The position numbers and the translations under genes are program-made. 64,000 nt of DNA from assembly GCA_000421085.1 (NCBI GenBank), contig ATWE01000004.1, positions 323,218-387,217 of the forward strand. Reading direction: 5' to 3'. The notes beneath the pieces were generated by a model that was given only the letters and a program-made list of their open reading frames with translations, did no database searches and was not told where the DNA came from. The DNA comes from Ensifer sp. USDA 6670 (GTDB lineage: Bacteria > Pseudomonadota > Alphaproteobacteria > Rhizobiales > Rhizobiaceae). Positions 17,471-26,379 of this stretch are shown in pieces; positions within the stretch are counted from its first letter, which is position 1, and each line of letters starts with the position of its first letter.

Positions 17471-18244
17471 CTAGCGATCTCTTGTCGCCACGATGAAAAG
17501 CCGCGGGAAACGCAGGAGCACGCGCCCATTTTTCATCGCCGGATAGGCCTTCCTGATCTTTTCGGCATAGGCCGCAAGGTAGCCCGCCCGCTGGGTGGTG
17601 GGCAGCGCGTCCAGATAGGGGCGTAATCCCGTCCCCTTCACCCATTCGACAATCGCGTTCGCATTTACGAGCTGGTGATAGTAAACGGTGTGCCAGACAT
17701 CGACACGGACCTCCTTCGAGGTGAGCCGTTCGACATAGGTGGCCGGTGAGGGCAGGGACCTGCGCCGAATGGTGCGGCCGGCGAAGGCCGGGGCGAAGGC
17801 GGGCTCCTCTGCCGTTTCCTCCATCAGGAGATGCGTAGGTTCATCGAGATTGTCGGGCATCTGCACCGCGAGCGTTCCGCCGGGCGCAAGCGCCAGGATG
17901 AGCCGTTCGAAAAGAGTGACGTGCTCCGGCAGCCACTGGAAGACCGCATTGGCAAAGAAGAGCGCGCTTCCCGCCGGCGGCGTCCATGCCGCGAGGTCGC
18001 CTCTTTCGAAGCGCAGATCCGGCAAGCGGGTGCGGGCGGCAGAAAGCATGTCCTCGTCGCTGTCGATGCCGGTAAGCAGGCTGCCCGGAAATCGTGCGAG
18101 GATCAACTCGGTCGAATTGCCCGGACCGCAACCGAGGTCGAAGGCGGGGCCGGCGGGCAGATCGGGTACCTGCGCCAGCAGGTCGCGCGCCGGACGCGTC
18201 CGCTCGTCCTCGAACTTGGCATATTGCGCTGCCGACCAGGCCAT
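17471..18244 (-). CDS. tam: Trans-aconitate 2-methyltransferase
   Basis: A 257-residue SAM-dependent methyltransferase. MAWSAAQYAKFEDERTRPAR is the characteristic Tam start; SAM-binding motif I is FDLGCGPGNSTELI, and motif II is ALFFANAVFQWLPEH. HTVYYHQL and VEWVKGTGLRPYLDAL are family signatures. It methylates trans-aconitate, an inhibitor formed from cis-aconitate, and so protects the TCA cycle. Length matches E. coli Tam (252). It lies 13 bp downstream of the dehalogenase gene, so the two are probably co-transcribed. Confidence 0.92.
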   Translation of the reverse strand: MAWSAAQYAKFEDERTRPARDLLAQVPDLPAGPAFDLGCGPGNSTELILARFPGSLLTGIDSDEDMLSAARTRLPDLRFERGDLAAWTPPAGSALFFANAVFQWLPEHVTLFERLILALAPGGTLAVQMPDNLDEPTHLLMEETAEEPAFAPAFAGRTIRRRSLPSPATYVERLTSKEVRVDVWHTVYYHQLVNANAIVEWVKGTGLRPYLDALPTTQRAGYLAAYAEKIRKAYPAMKNGRVLLRFPRLFIVATRDR

Positions 18245-18257
18245 GGGCGTGGCTCCT

Positions 18258-18920
18258 TCATATGCCGAACTGCAGGCTTTCGAGCGAGGGGAGAATCAGC
18301 GAAGGGCCATGGTCCTTGTATTCATCCGGCCCGTCGGCTCGGTTGATCCAGACCGTGCGAAAACCGAATTTCGTGGCGCCGGCGATATCCCACCGGTTCG
18401 AGGACTGGAACGAGACCGCCTGCGGGTAGAGCCGGTAACTCGTCGTCACCAGATCGTAGACGGCCGGCGCCGTCTTGAACGCCTTGACGGCATCGACCGA
18501 GAAAACGTCGTCGATGATGATATCGAGTGCCGCGTTTTTGACGGCGGAGGCCAGCATGGCCGGCGAACCGTTGGAAAGAATGGCGATGCGGGCGCCACGC
18601 TCCTTCAATCCCTTGAGGACCGCGGGAACTTCCGGATAACAGTCGAGCGCCCAATAGGCATCGAGAAGCGGCTTTTTGAGCTTGGGATCGGCTGAGGGGA
18701 AGCGCTGAAAGGCGTAGTCGAGCGATTGCTCGGTCAATTCCCAGAAGTCGACATAGGCGCCCATCAGCGAGCGCACCCAGGAATATTCCAGCTGCTTGGC
18801 GCGCCAGAGTTCCGAAAAGGCCTGGCCGTCCGGCCCGATCGCCTCGGCGTGCCGGCGTACGGCCGCATGCACGTCGAAAAGCGTGCCATAGGCGTCGAAG
18901 ACATAGGCCGCGTAAGACAT
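18258..18920 (-). CDS. Haloacid dehalogenase, type II (HAD family)
   Basis: A 220-residue HAD-superfamily enzyme. Motif I is YVFDAYGTLFDVHAA (nucleophile Asp), motif II ILSNGSPAML, and the loop SFQSSNRWDIAGATKFGF carries the SSN motif of L-2-haloacid dehalogenases. ARPSR-type Arg and stacking residues appear in LEYSWVRSLMG. The ATG at 18920 starts the homologous region; upstream extension is rejected. It dehalogenates short 2-haloacids to hydroxyacids; the natural substrate in this organism is unknown. Confidence 0.88.
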   Translation of the reverse strand: MSYAAYVFDAYGTLFDVHAAVRRHAEAIGPDGQAFSELWRAKQLEYSWVRSLMGAYVDFWELTEQSLDYAFQRFPSADPKLKKPLLDAYWALDCYPEVPAVLKGLKERGARIAILSNGSPAMLASAVKNAALDIIIDDVFSVDAVKAFKTAPAVYDLVTTSYRLYPQAVSFQSSNRWDIAGATKFGFRTVWINRADGPDEYKDHGPSLILPSLESLQFGI

Positions 18921-19100
18921 CGAGTTCTCCCGTCTATCCACCGTCCAGGCGGCGCGCCGGAGGTTTTCACCATATCGCGCAAGTAGCCGCCGGGCAGGGG
19001 CTTTTGGCATTGCGTCGGAGACGCTGTGCCTCAGCATTCTTTTGCATGCATCATGTCAAAACTTTGTGCGCCGCACAATGTCTTCGTCGCCCGTCTTCGT

Positions 19101-19652
19101 TCAATCTTTCCAAACCTTTGCCGGGAAACGCAGCGCCTGTTTCGCAAGTTTGCCCTTGAGCCCGAGGGCCGCGTCGCAAAGGCCGAGCACGTGCCGGTTC
19201 GGCTTCGCCTCCGGGCGCAGCGCGTGAAGCGCTGCCGCAGCCTCCTCCGGTCCCATATAGCGCGCCAGAACGCCGAGGGTCAGCGCCGTCGAGCGCCCGA
19301 TGCCCCTGAGGCAGTGGATCAGCAGGTGCGCCTCTTCTGGCAGGCTGTCGATGAAGGCGAATGTCGCCTCGATCACCGCCGGACGCGCAGCATCCGGCGC
19401 CTCCGGGTCGATGGTGTCGCCGAAGCGGAGTTCCAGATGCCGCTCCGGCGGCAGGTCGATCATCGAAAGCAGGCGCGTCGCGGGCGCTCGGATCGAGACG
19501 AGATGCGTCGGCGCCCATAGCGCGCGATTGTGCCGCGCCTCGGTTTGCGAGCTCACGATGAGGCGCACCGGCCAGCCGTTCGGATGCGCCGGATTCGTTT
19601 CGAGAACGGGGCGATAATAGGCGTTCTCGAAGGCCTGAACCGCAAGAGCCAT
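19101..19652 (-). CDS. Protein tyrosine/dual-specificity phosphatase
   Basis: A 183-residue protein with the phosphatase signature HCLRGIGRS (H-C-x5-R-S, about residue 113). The upstream Asp that acts as general acid is probably in the FGDTIDPEAPD segment. The fold is that of small cysteine phosphatases common in Rhizobiales, and the target is unknown. The start at 19652 is preceded by GGAGGCACGTC. Confidence 0.8.
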   Translation of the reverse strand: MALAVQAFENAYYRPVLETNPAHPNGWPVRLIVSSQTEARHNRALWAPTHLVSIRAPATRLLSMIDLPPERHLELRFGDTIDPEAPDAARPAVIEATFAFIDSLPEEAHLLIHCLRGIGRSTALTLGVLARYMGPEEAAAALHALRPEAKPNRHVLGLCDAALGLKGKLAKQALRFPAKVWKD

Positions 19653-19720
19653 GACGTGCCTCCTGATTCGTCTCGGATTGCCGGCAGAATAGCAGCGCCG
19701 GCCCTCAACCGGAATCCGGG

Positions 19721-20761
19721 TCAGAACCGCGTGATGACACTGATGCCGAGGTCCGTTGCCCGGTCCATCGCCGCCAGCGCCGGCGCCGCCTCTTCGAGCG
19801 ATATCTCACGGCCGATCAACTGCTTCGGGTTCAGCTTCCCGGCGGTGATCATTGCCAGCATCGCATCGTAACGCCAGGCCTGCATTCCGTGGCTTCCATA
19901 GATCTCGAGCTCATGGCCGATCACCTGCGCCATCGGAATCTGCGGCGTCGCATGCTCCGCCAGCATAAGCCCGACCTGGACGTGCCGGCCGCGTCGGCGC
20001 AGATTTTTGATCGAGTTGAAGCATGTAGCGGGCGAGCCGAGCGCATCGAGCGAGACGTGGGCGCCACCTCGGGTGAGTTCCCTGACAGCTCCCGCGACGT
20101 CCTCCGTCTCGCGGCCGTTGATGGTGGCGACCGCCCCGAGCGTCCGGGCGAAGGCGAGCTTCTCCTCCGAGATGTCGATGGCGATGGGGTTGGCTCCGAG
20201 TGCGGCGGCGATCATGACTGCCGAGAGGCCGACACCGCCGCAGCCGTGCACCGCCACCCACTCGCCGCCCTTGACGCGGGCCTGGTCGACGACCGCACGG
20301 AAAGAGGTTGCGAAGCGGCAGCCGAGGCTCGCCGCCGTTGCGAAATCCATGTTTTCGGGCAGATGCACGAGGTTCTGCTCGGCAAAATCGATCGCCACAT
20401 ATTCCGCGAACGAGCCCCAGTGGGTGAAACCCGGCTGAAACTGCGCTTCGCAGACCTGGCTGTTGCCGGAGCTGCATTCGAAGCAGCGGCCGCAACCGGA
20501 CACGAAGGGTACCGTCACCCGGTCGCCGACCCTGTAGCGCAGGACCCCGCGCCCGGTGGCCGCGATCGTGCCGGCCAGTTCGTGGCCCGGCACATGCGGA
20601 AGACGAATGTCCGGGTCGTGCCCCATCCAGCCGTGCCAGTCGCTGCGGCAAAGGCCGGTCGCCTCGATCTTGATGACGACCCCGTTCTCGATCGGCGCCG
20701 GATCGGGAAGCGTCCGGATCTCCGGCATCTTCCCGAAGGCATCGTAATACATCGCTTTCAT
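19721..20761 (-). CDS. Zinc-dependent alcohol dehydrogenase, MDR family
   Basis: A 346-residue zinc alcohol dehydrogenase. Catalytic zinc ligands are in [12 protein letters not shown] (Cys) and PGHELAG (His, Glu), and the structural-zinc loop has [16 protein letters not shown] with four Cys. The Rossmann motif is [15 protein letters not shown]. Substrate is unknown. The ATG at 20761 follows GGGAGAGATCGCCG; the upstream in-frame part is rejected. Confidence 0.87.
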   Translation of the reverse strand: MKAMYYDAFGKMPEIRTLPDPAPIENGVVIKIEATGLCRSDWHGWMGHDPDIRLPHVPGHELAGTIAATGRGVLRYRVGDRVTVPFVSGCGRCFECSSGNSQVCEAQFQPGFTHWGSFAEYVAIDFAEQNLVHLPENMDFATAASLGCRFATSFRAVVDQARVKGGEWVAVHGCGGVGLSAVMIAAALGANPIAIDISEEKLAFARTLGAVATINGRETEDVAGAVRELTRGGAHVSLDALGSPATCFNSIKNLRRRGRHVQVGLMLAEHATPQIPMAQVIGHELEIYGSHGMQAWRYDAMLAMITAGKLNPKQLIGREISLEEAAPALAAMDRATDLGISVITRF

Positions 20762-20918
20762 CGGCGATCTCTCCCTTTGGGCGTTTTCATCATTCTGACA
20801 CGTCGCTCGGGAGGGCTCCAGAATGGACGCCATGACATTTTTTGATGTACCCATTCACCCTCATGCTGCTTTTTCCGGCTAGAGCGGAAAGTGCGTGAAG
20901 AAAAGTAAGGAGGCGCCG

Positions 20919-21800
20919 ATGACCGTCGATACATCCCCACGATCCACCACCTGGACCTTTGTCGAGGGCGCATGGCTTGCCGGCAACCCGCCGCTGATCG
21001 GCCCGACATCGCATGCGATGTGGCTCGGTTCGACCGTATTCGACGGCGCCCGCTGGTTCGACGGCATCGCGCCGGACCTCGACCTCCATTGCCAGCGCGT
21101 CAACCGCTCCGCCGAGGCTCTGGGCCTCAAGCCGACGATGTCGGCCGAGGAGATCGAGGGACTGGCCTGGGAAGGCGTGAGGAAGTTCGACGGCAAGACC
21201 GCGATCTATGTGAAGCCCATGTATTGGGGCGAGCACGGGTCCTGGAGCGTCGTTGCGGTGGATCCCGAATCGACACGCTTTGCGCTTTGCCTTTTCGAGG
21301 CGCCGATGGGCAACGGCCGTGCCGGCTCGTCGCTGACGCTCTCCCCCTTCCGCCGGCCGACGCTCGAATGCATGCCGACCGATGCCAAGGCCGGCTGCCT
21401 CTATCCCAACAATGCCCGCATCCTTAACGAGGCACGTTCGCGCGGTTTCGACAATGCACTGGTGCGCGACATGCTCGGCAACATCGCCGAGACCGGCTCC
21501 TCGAATATCTTCATGGTGAAGGATGGCGCCGTCTTCACGCCGGCCGCCAACAGGACCTTCCTCGCCGGCATCACCCGCTCGCGCGTCATAAGCCTTCTCA
21601 GCGAGGCGGGCCTCGAAGTGATCGAGACCAGCTTGACCATGGCCGATTTCGAAGGAGCCGACGAAATCTTCACCTCGGGCAATTATTCCAAGGTGCTGCC
21701 CGTCACCCGCCTCGAGAAGCGCGAATTGCAGGCCGGTCCGGTTACGGCGAAGGCGCGCGATCTCTATATGGACTGGGCGCACGCGACCGGAGGGGAGTGA
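20919..21800 (+). CDS. ilvE: Branched-chain amino acid aminotransferase, class IV
   Basis: A 293-residue PLP aminotransferase, fold type IV. The PLP Lys is in PTDAKAGCLYPNNAR, the phosphate-binding Thr/Glu in ETGSSNIFMV, and TFLAGITRSRVI is the family signature. It transfers the amino group between Glu and branched-chain 2-oxo acids. The ATG at 20919 has AAGGAGG 6 nt upstream. Related enzymes include D-amino acid aminotransferase and aminodeoxychorismate lyase, but the BCAT motifs dominate. S. meliloti has several ilvE paralogues, so this may not be the main one. Confidence 0.82.
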   Translation: MTVDTSPRSTTWTFVEGAWLAGNPPLIGPTSHAMWLGSTVFDGARWFDGIAPDLDLHCQRVNRSAEALGLKPTMSAEEIEGLAWEGVRKFDGKTAIYVKPMYWGEHGSWSVVAVDPESTRFALCLFEAPMGNGRAGSSLTLSPFRRPTLECMPTDAKAGCLYPNNARILNEARSRGFDNALVRDMLGNIAETGSSNIFMVKDGAVFTPAANRTFLAGITRSRVISLLSEAGLEVIETSLTMADFEGADEIFTSGNYSKVLPVTRLEKRELQAGPVTAKARDLYMDWAHATGGE

Positions 21801-21874
21801 TCTGCTCCCACTCTAGCCGGCCGTTAGCCTCGCCACCCTGAACGCGCAAGGCATCGCCAGCCGTTCTTCGAAGG

Positions 21875-22285
21875 TCACGGTTCAATCGGACGAACGACCA
21901 CATCGGCGGACGAGCGCGTGTTCGGTCCGTGATAGACCGCTTCGACATTGTTGCCATCCGGGTCGAGGAGAAAGGCGGCATAGTAGCCCGGATGGTAGCT
22001 TCGCTCTCCGGGCCGCCCATTGTCGGTGCCGCCATTGGCCAGTCCGGCCTCGTAGAAGCGCTGCACCGCATCAGGGCCTGAGGCCTGGAAGGCGAGGTGG
22101 ACGCGGGTGCGGTAATCCTCCGCCGCGTCGACGAAGAACTCGTCGAACGCAAAGAACTCGTCGGTCTCGTAGGTGGGCTGGTGGCCAAGCGCGCCGAGCA
22201 CCGCCTGATAGAACCGCTTGCTCGCCCTGAGGTCTCCGACGCGAAGATGCACGTGATCGATGAGCCGTCCCTGGTGGAATTCCAT
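21875..22285 (-). CDS. Glyoxalase/VOC-family protein
   Basis: A 136-residue VOC-fold protein: DHVHLRVGDLRASKRFYQAV at the start gives one metal ligand (His), and FLLDPDGNNVEAVYHG near residue 120 the other (Glu). Two beta-alpha-beta-beta-beta repeats are implied by length. The enzyme type cannot be told from sequence. The ATG at 22285 is preceded by AGGAGAAAACG. It is divergent from sodB. Confidence 0.8.
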   Translation of the reverse strand: MEFHQGRLIDHVHLRVGDLRASKRFYQAVLGALGHQPTYETDEFFAFDEFFVDAAEDYRTRVHLAFQASGPDAVQRFYEAGLANGGTDNGRPGERSYHPGYYAAFLLDPDGNNVEAVYHGPNTRSSADVVVRPIEP

Positions 22286-22438
22286 CGTTTTCTCCTGTGG
22301 CACCGTTGGGCATCATGCCCTCATTAGCCAAAGGTAGGACCGCAAGGCGCGCGTCGAGACGCTTGCGCGCGAAGGCGGAAGTCACGAAAGCAATGAAAGT
22401 ATTTTGCGTGGGTTAGCGAAATTTTGGCGTCGCATCGG

Positions 22439-22466
22439 TTGCCTCCCTGCGAGGCGGTGCCTATGT
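22439..22466 (+). promoter_or_regulatory. Candidate sigma-70 promoter of sodB
   Basis: TTGCCT and CTATGT are spaced by 16 bp, resembling the rhizobial housekeeping promoter (TTGAC, CTATAT). They lie 51 bp upstream of the sodB start codon. Confidence 0.35.
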
Positions 22467-22516
22467 TCCGCTGACAGATTTCCCCGACGAAATCCATGCC
22501 AAGAGGAGATGCCACA

Positions 22517-23119
22517 ATGGCTTTCGAATTGCCGAACCTTCCCTATGACTACGATGCGCTTGCGCCCTACATGTCGCGCGAAACGCTCGAATACCATCAC
22601 GACAAGCACCACCTCGCTTACGTGACGAACGGCAACAAGCTCGCCGAGGAAGCCGGTCTTTCCGATCTTTCGCTGGAAGATATCGTCAAGAAATCCTACG
22701 GCACCAATCAGCCGTTGTTCAACAATGCCGGCCAGCACTACAATCACGTTCACTTCTGGAAGTGGATGAAAAAGGGCGGCGGCGGCACCAGCCTGCCCGG
22801 CAAGCTCGACGCGGCGATCAAATCGGACCTTGGCGGTTACGACAAGTTCCGCGCCGATTTCATTGCCGCCGGCGCAGGTCAGTTCGGCTCGGGCTGGGCC
22901 TGGCTTTCCGTGAAGAACGGCAAACTGGAAATCTCCAAGACCCCGAACGGCGAAAACCCGCTCGTCCACGGCGCAACCCCGATCCTCGGGGTCGATGTGT
23001 GGGAGCATTCCTATTACATCGACTATCGCAACGCGCGTCCGAAATACCTGGAAGCCTTCGTCGACAATCTCATCAACTGGGATTACGTCCTCGAGCTGTA
23101 CGAAGCGGCTGCAAAGTAA
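22517..23119 (+). CDS. sodB: Superoxide dismutase, Fe/Mn family
   Basis: A 200-residue iron/manganese superoxide dismutase. Metal ligands are His in LEYHHDKHH, His in NNAGQHYNHVHFW, Asp and His in LGVDVWEHSYYIDY. It converts superoxide to peroxide and oxygen in the cytoplasm; in S. meliloti it is the main enzyme and important for nodulation (recalled). The ATG at 22517 follows AAGAGGAGATGCCACA. A strong terminator follows. Confidence 0.95.
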   Translation: MAFELPNLPYDYDALAPYMSRETLEYHHDKHHLAYVTNGNKLAEEAGLSDLSLEDIVKKSYGTNQPLFNNAGQHYNHVHFWKWMKKGGGGTSLPGKLDAAIKSDLGGYDKFRADFIAAGAGQFGSGWAWLSVKNGKLEISKTPNGENPLVHGATPILGVDVWEHSYYIDYRNARPKYLEAFVDNLINWDYVLELYEAAAK

Positions 23120-23145
23120 GCGCTGCTTTCCGCTAGCGGAAAATC

Positions 23146-23171
23146 GGCCCGGCGCTTGCGCCGGGCCTTTT
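23146..23171 (+). terminator. Rho-independent terminator of sodB
   Basis: GGCCCGGCGC and GCGCCGGGCC form a 10-bp stem with a TT loop, followed by TTTT. It lies 27 bp after the sodB stop and just before the converging WYL gene. Confidence 0.92.
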
Positions 23172-23186
23172 CGTTGGGGCTCCGGC

Positions 23187-23900
23187 TTACCCGTCCGCCG
23201 CCTCGAGCGGCCGAACTACATTCGTCTGCCATCCCGAAATCCACACCTGCCGCAGCCGGTTGCCTTCGCCGCGGAAATAGGCGTCGGCGGGTTCGCAGTG
23301 CTCTACGCGATCGGCGCGGAAGTTGCGGATATCCTGCCGCAATTCGCACCATGCGACCATCATCGCGTGTTCCGAATAATAGATCAGCGCGAGCGGGAGT
23401 ACCGTGCGCTCGGTCGCGCGCCCAAGCTCGTCGCGATAGTCCAGCACGAGCTTCTGCTCGCCTCGGATCGCCCGCCGGATCATGGCCAGGTCGACCGCCG
23501 GCGGCGGCGAGGCGATCGTGCCCCAGGCGTGCAGCGCCTGTGACTGGAAGACCTTGCGCAGCGGTTCCGGCACGGCGCCGGTGATCTTCTGATTGACGCG
23601 CCGTGCCGCCGCCTTCAACTCCTCGTCGCCCGTGCGAGCCAGAAGCGCAAGCGCCAGCACGATCGCCTCCGTCTCCTCGATCGAGAACATCAGCGGCGGC
23701 AGGTCGAAGCCGGGCCTCAGGATATAGCCGATGCCACGCTCCCCCTCGATCGGAACGCGCATCGCCTGCAGGGCGGCGATGTCCCGGTAAATCGAACGGG
23801 GCGTCACCTCCAGCACGTCGGCGATTTCCGCCGCCGTCACCGGTTTGCGGGCGAGCCGCAGCATCTGGATGATTTCGAAAAGACGCGACGCCTTGCGCAT
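23187..23900 (-). CDS. YafY-type regulator with HTH and WYL domains
   Basis: A 237-residue regulator. Residues about 1-60 form a DeoR-type winged helix (MRKASRLFEIIQMLRLARKP, TPRSIYRDIAALQAMRVPIE). The C-terminal half is a WYL ligand-sensing domain, with YYSEHAMMVAWCELRQDIRN near residue 170. WYL regulators bind small ligands or nucleic acids. It is divergent from a LysE exporter gene, its likely target, with a palindrome 27 bp upstream of its own start. Confidence 0.85.
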   Translation of the reverse strand: MRKASRLFEIIQMLRLARKPVTAAEIADVLEVTPRSIYRDIAALQAMRVPIEGERGIGYILRPGFDLPPLMFSIEETEAIVLALALLARTGDEELKAAARRVNQKITGAVPEPLRKVFQSQALHAWGTIASPPPAVDLAMIRRAIRGEQKLVLDYRDELGRATERTVLPLALIYYSEHAMMVAWCELRQDIRNFRADRVEHCEPADAYFRGEGNRLRQVWISGWQTNVVRPLEAADG

Positions 23901-23926
23901 GGAAAGCGGCCTCTATCTGCTCACTC

Positions 23927-23944
23927 CTGACACGACCTTGTCAG
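23927..23944. promoter_or_regulatory. Candidate operator of the WYL regulator
   Basis: CTGACA and TGTCAG form a perfect 6-bp inverted repeat with 6-bp spacer CGACCT, in the divergent region between the regulator and the exporter. Position and symmetry suggest autoregulation plus control of the exporter. Confidence 0.5.
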
Positions 23945-24029
23945 TTGGAGAGAGATATAACACGCGTCAACGGGTTGAAACTAAACAATTCGCCCTTGGG
24001 ACATCACGGAAATCGGATGAGCAACTGAC

Positions 24030-24668
24030 ATGACCTATGCGGAAAACCTCTGGCTCTTTTTCACTCTTCTCTTCGGCATCATCATCGTTCCCGGCATGGA
24101 CATGGTTTTCGTCCTCGCGAATGCGATGACCGGCGGGCGCGCTTCCGGGCTTTCGGCAACGGCTGGTATCGTGGCGGGCGGCGTGCTGCACACGCTCTAT
24201 GCAGCCCTTGGCGTGAGCGTCGTCCTGCATCTGGTGCCGCAGCTCTTCAACCTGCTGCTCGCTGCCGGTGCGGCCTATATCGCCTGGATCGGTTTTTCGC
24301 TCCTGCGCAGCTCCATCACCATCAGCGGCGTCGACGGAGGGGCAAGGCTGTCGCGCTGGGCGAGTTTTCGGCAGGGAGCGCTGACGAGCCTGATGAATCC
24401 CAAGGCCTATCTCTTCATGCTTGCCGTCTACCCGCAGTTCCTCAAGCCGCAGTTCGGACCGGTGTGGTCCCAGGCGGCCGTCATGGCCGTGATGATCGCG
24501 CTGACGCAGCTTGCGGTCTATGGCGGGCTTGCACTTGCCGCCGGACGCGGGCGTGATTTCCTCGTCGGCAGTCCCGGCGCCACCGTCGCCATCGGCCGCC
24601 TCGCCGGTCTCCTCCTCGTCGTCATCGCCATCTTCACGGTGTGGCATGGCTGGAGCGGGGCCGCTTAA
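24030..24668 (+). CDS. LysE/RhtB-family amino acid exporter
   Basis: A 212-residue inner-membrane protein with about six helices. The family motif GGRASGLSATAGIVAGGVLHT lies at about residue 35, and SLMNPKAYLFML (Asn-Pro) at about 120. RhtB/LysE proteins export amino acids such as homoserine, threonine or lysine, and related metabolites. It is divergent from the WYL regulator. Substrate unknown. Confidence 0.85.
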   Translation: MTYAENLWLFFTLLFGIIIVPGMDMVFVLANAMTGGRASGLSATAGIVAGGVLHTLYAALGVSVVLHLVPQLFNLLLAAGAAYIAWIGFSLLRSSITISGVDGGARLSRWASFRQGALTSLMNPKAYLFMLAVYPQFLKPQFGPVWSQAAVMAVMIALTQLAVYGGLALAAGRGRDFLVGSPGATVAIGRLAGLLLVVIAIFTVWHGWSGAA

Positions 24669-24729
24669 GACGCCGTCGATCAAGTATAAAGATGAGTTCT
24701 GCATTCATATATTGAACTTTCGCAGACGG

Positions 24730-24756
24730 CGCCGCGCAACCAGGTATTGCGCGGCG
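24730..24756 (+). terminator. Hairpin terminator after the LysE gene
   Basis: CGCCGCGCAA and TTGCGCGGCG pair in a perfect 10-bp stem with loop CCAGGTA, 62 bp after the exporter stop. There is no U run. Confidence 0.55.
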
Positions 24757-24871
24757 AATTACGCAGAATCGACAAGCACATCAAAAAAAAGTTACTTCCG
24801 TCGAAAACCCAAAATGCCATCATGCCGGCGCTTCAACACTACGCCCGTGGAAGCGGGTCAGACCGGAGATC

Positions 24872-25321
24872 ATGATGAAGATACGAGCTCTTATGCTTGC
24901 CGCAGCCCTGGCGGGCCTGGGCGTGACCGCCGTGACGGCGGCCGACGAGCCGCAGGCGGTGCGTCAGCAGTTGATGAAAAAGGTGGGAAAGGCGACGGGC
25001 GAACTCAGCGGCATCGCCAAGGGTGAAAAACCCTATGACGCCGAGATCGTCAAAGCATCTCTGGCAACGATCAGCGAGACGGTAAAGGCTTTCCCGGATC
25101 ACTTCCCGGCAGGCTCTGAAACGGGAATGGAAACCGAAGCGAGCCCGAAAATCTGGGAGAACATGGAGGACTTCAAGGAAAAGGCCGCCAAGCTCGGCGG
25201 CGACGCTGAAAAGATCCTTGCGGAGCTGCCTGTAGACCAGGCCGGTGTCGGCGCCGCGCTCGGCATTCTCGGAAAGGACTGCAGCAGCTGTCACGAGACC
25301 TACCGCCTGAAGAAGAATTGA
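24872..25321 (+). CDS. Cytochrome c' (c556-type) precursor
   Basis: A 149-residue exported protein. Residues 1-23 are a Sec signal peptide (RALMLAAALAGLGVTAVTAA), and the mature four-helix part has QQLMKKVGKATGEL (with the Met/open ligand position) and the heme motif CSSCHETYR near the C-terminus. This is the cytochrome c'/c556 layout, with one heme c covalently bound. It precedes a diheme cytochrome gene, hinting at a periplasmic electron-transfer module. Either of two adjacent ATGs (24872 or 24875) may start it. Confidence 0.88.
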   Translation: MMKIRALMLAAALAGLGVTAVTAADEPQAVRQQLMKKVGKATGELSGIAKGEKPYDAEIVKASLATISETVKAFPDHFPAGSETGMETEASPKIWENMEDFKEKAAKLGGDAEKILAELPVDQAGVGAALGILGKDCSSCHETYRLKKN

Positions 25322-25442
25322 CGGTCAGACAGCTCTTCTAATCCTTTTTGAATCGCGCCGGTCGTCGGCGCGATCTCTCCGCAAGCAGGTCGAAATGCCC
25401 TCCGGCCGTTGTCTTCCGCATTTGTGATCTCAAGAGGAGCCC

Positions 25443-26357
25443 ATGGGCCGGCGTGCGAGGTATCTGTTTTCTGGTCTGCTCCTGCTGGTGGTGGCGGGAG
25501 GAAGTCTCGCCTGGTGGCTGACCAAGCCGGATCGTTGGGAGGCCGCCCATTGGGAGGGGCTCGGCGAAGCCGATCTCGCCAATGGCGAACGGATCTTCTG
25601 GGCAGGCGGCTGCGTCAGCTGCCACGCCGCTCCGGGCGTCAAGGACGACCAGAGGCTCGTCCTTGCCGGCGGCCGTACCCTGAAGAGCCCCTTCGGCACC
25701 TTTTATCCGCCGAACATCTCCCCCGATGAAACCGTTGGCATCGGCAACTGGACGCTTGCGGAGTTCGGCGACGCCATGACGCGCGGCGTCGGAAAGGACG
25801 GCGAGCATCTCTATCCCTCCTTCCCCTACGGCTCCTATATCCGAATGACCGCGAAGGATGTGAACGACCTTTGGGGCTTCATGCAGACGCTGCCGAAGAG
25901 CGGCAACGTGACGCCTCCGCACGAACTGGCGTTCCCCTACAATGTCCGCCTGGCTCTCGGAGCATGGAAGCTGCTGTATCTCAGCGATGAGCCGCGTACC
26001 CAGGTCAATACCGCCGACACCAAGCTCGCCCGCGGGCAATACCTCGTGGAGGGGCCCGGTCATTGCGGCGAATGTCACACGCCGCGCGATGCGCTTGGCG
26101 GTTTCGAGGAGGGCCGGTGGCTCGCCGGCGCACCCAATCCCGAAGGCGAAGGCCGAATCCCCGACATCACGCCGTCTTCGAAGAGCATTGGGGGCTGGAG
26201 TGCATCCGACATCGCCTCCTATCTCGAAACCGGCTTCACGCCGGATTTCGACACGGTCGGCGGATCGATGGTCGAGGTCCAGAAGAACATGGCGGAACTG
26301 CCGGCCTCCGACCGCGATGCGATCGCGGCCTACCTCAAGGCCCTGCCGGCGCTGTAA
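25443..26357 (+). CDS. Membrane-anchored diheme cytochrome c
   Basis: A 304-residue periplasmic diheme cytochrome anchored by one N-terminal helix (residues about 8-27). Two heme c sites are visible: GGCVSCHAAPG (about residue 60) and GHCGECHTPRDALGG (about 206). DGEHLYPSFPYGSYIRMT and KDVNDLWGFMQTLP are typical of the cytochrome subunit of membrane alcohol and gluconate dehydrogenases. No dehydrogenase gene is adjacent; the PQQ glucose dehydrogenase gene lies 2.4 kb downstream on the other strand. The ATG at 25443 follows AAGAGGAGCCC. Confidence 0.87.
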   Translation: MGRRARYLFSGLLLLVVAGGSLAWWLTKPDRWEAAHWEGLGEADLANGERIFWAGGCVSCHAAPGVKDDQRLVLAGGRTLKSPFGTFYPPNISPDETVGIGNWTLAEFGDAMTRGVGKDGEHLYPSFPYGSYIRMTAKDVNDLWGFMQTLPKSGNVTPPHELAFPYNVRLALGAWKLLYLSDEPRTQVNTADTKLARGQYLVEGPGHCGECHTPRDALGGFEEGRWLAGAPNPEGEGRIPDITPSSKSIGGWSASDIASYLETGFTPDFDTVGGSMVEVQKNMAELPASDRDAIAAYLKALPAL

Positions 26358-26379
26358 ACCGGAACAACCGCGGCCTCCG

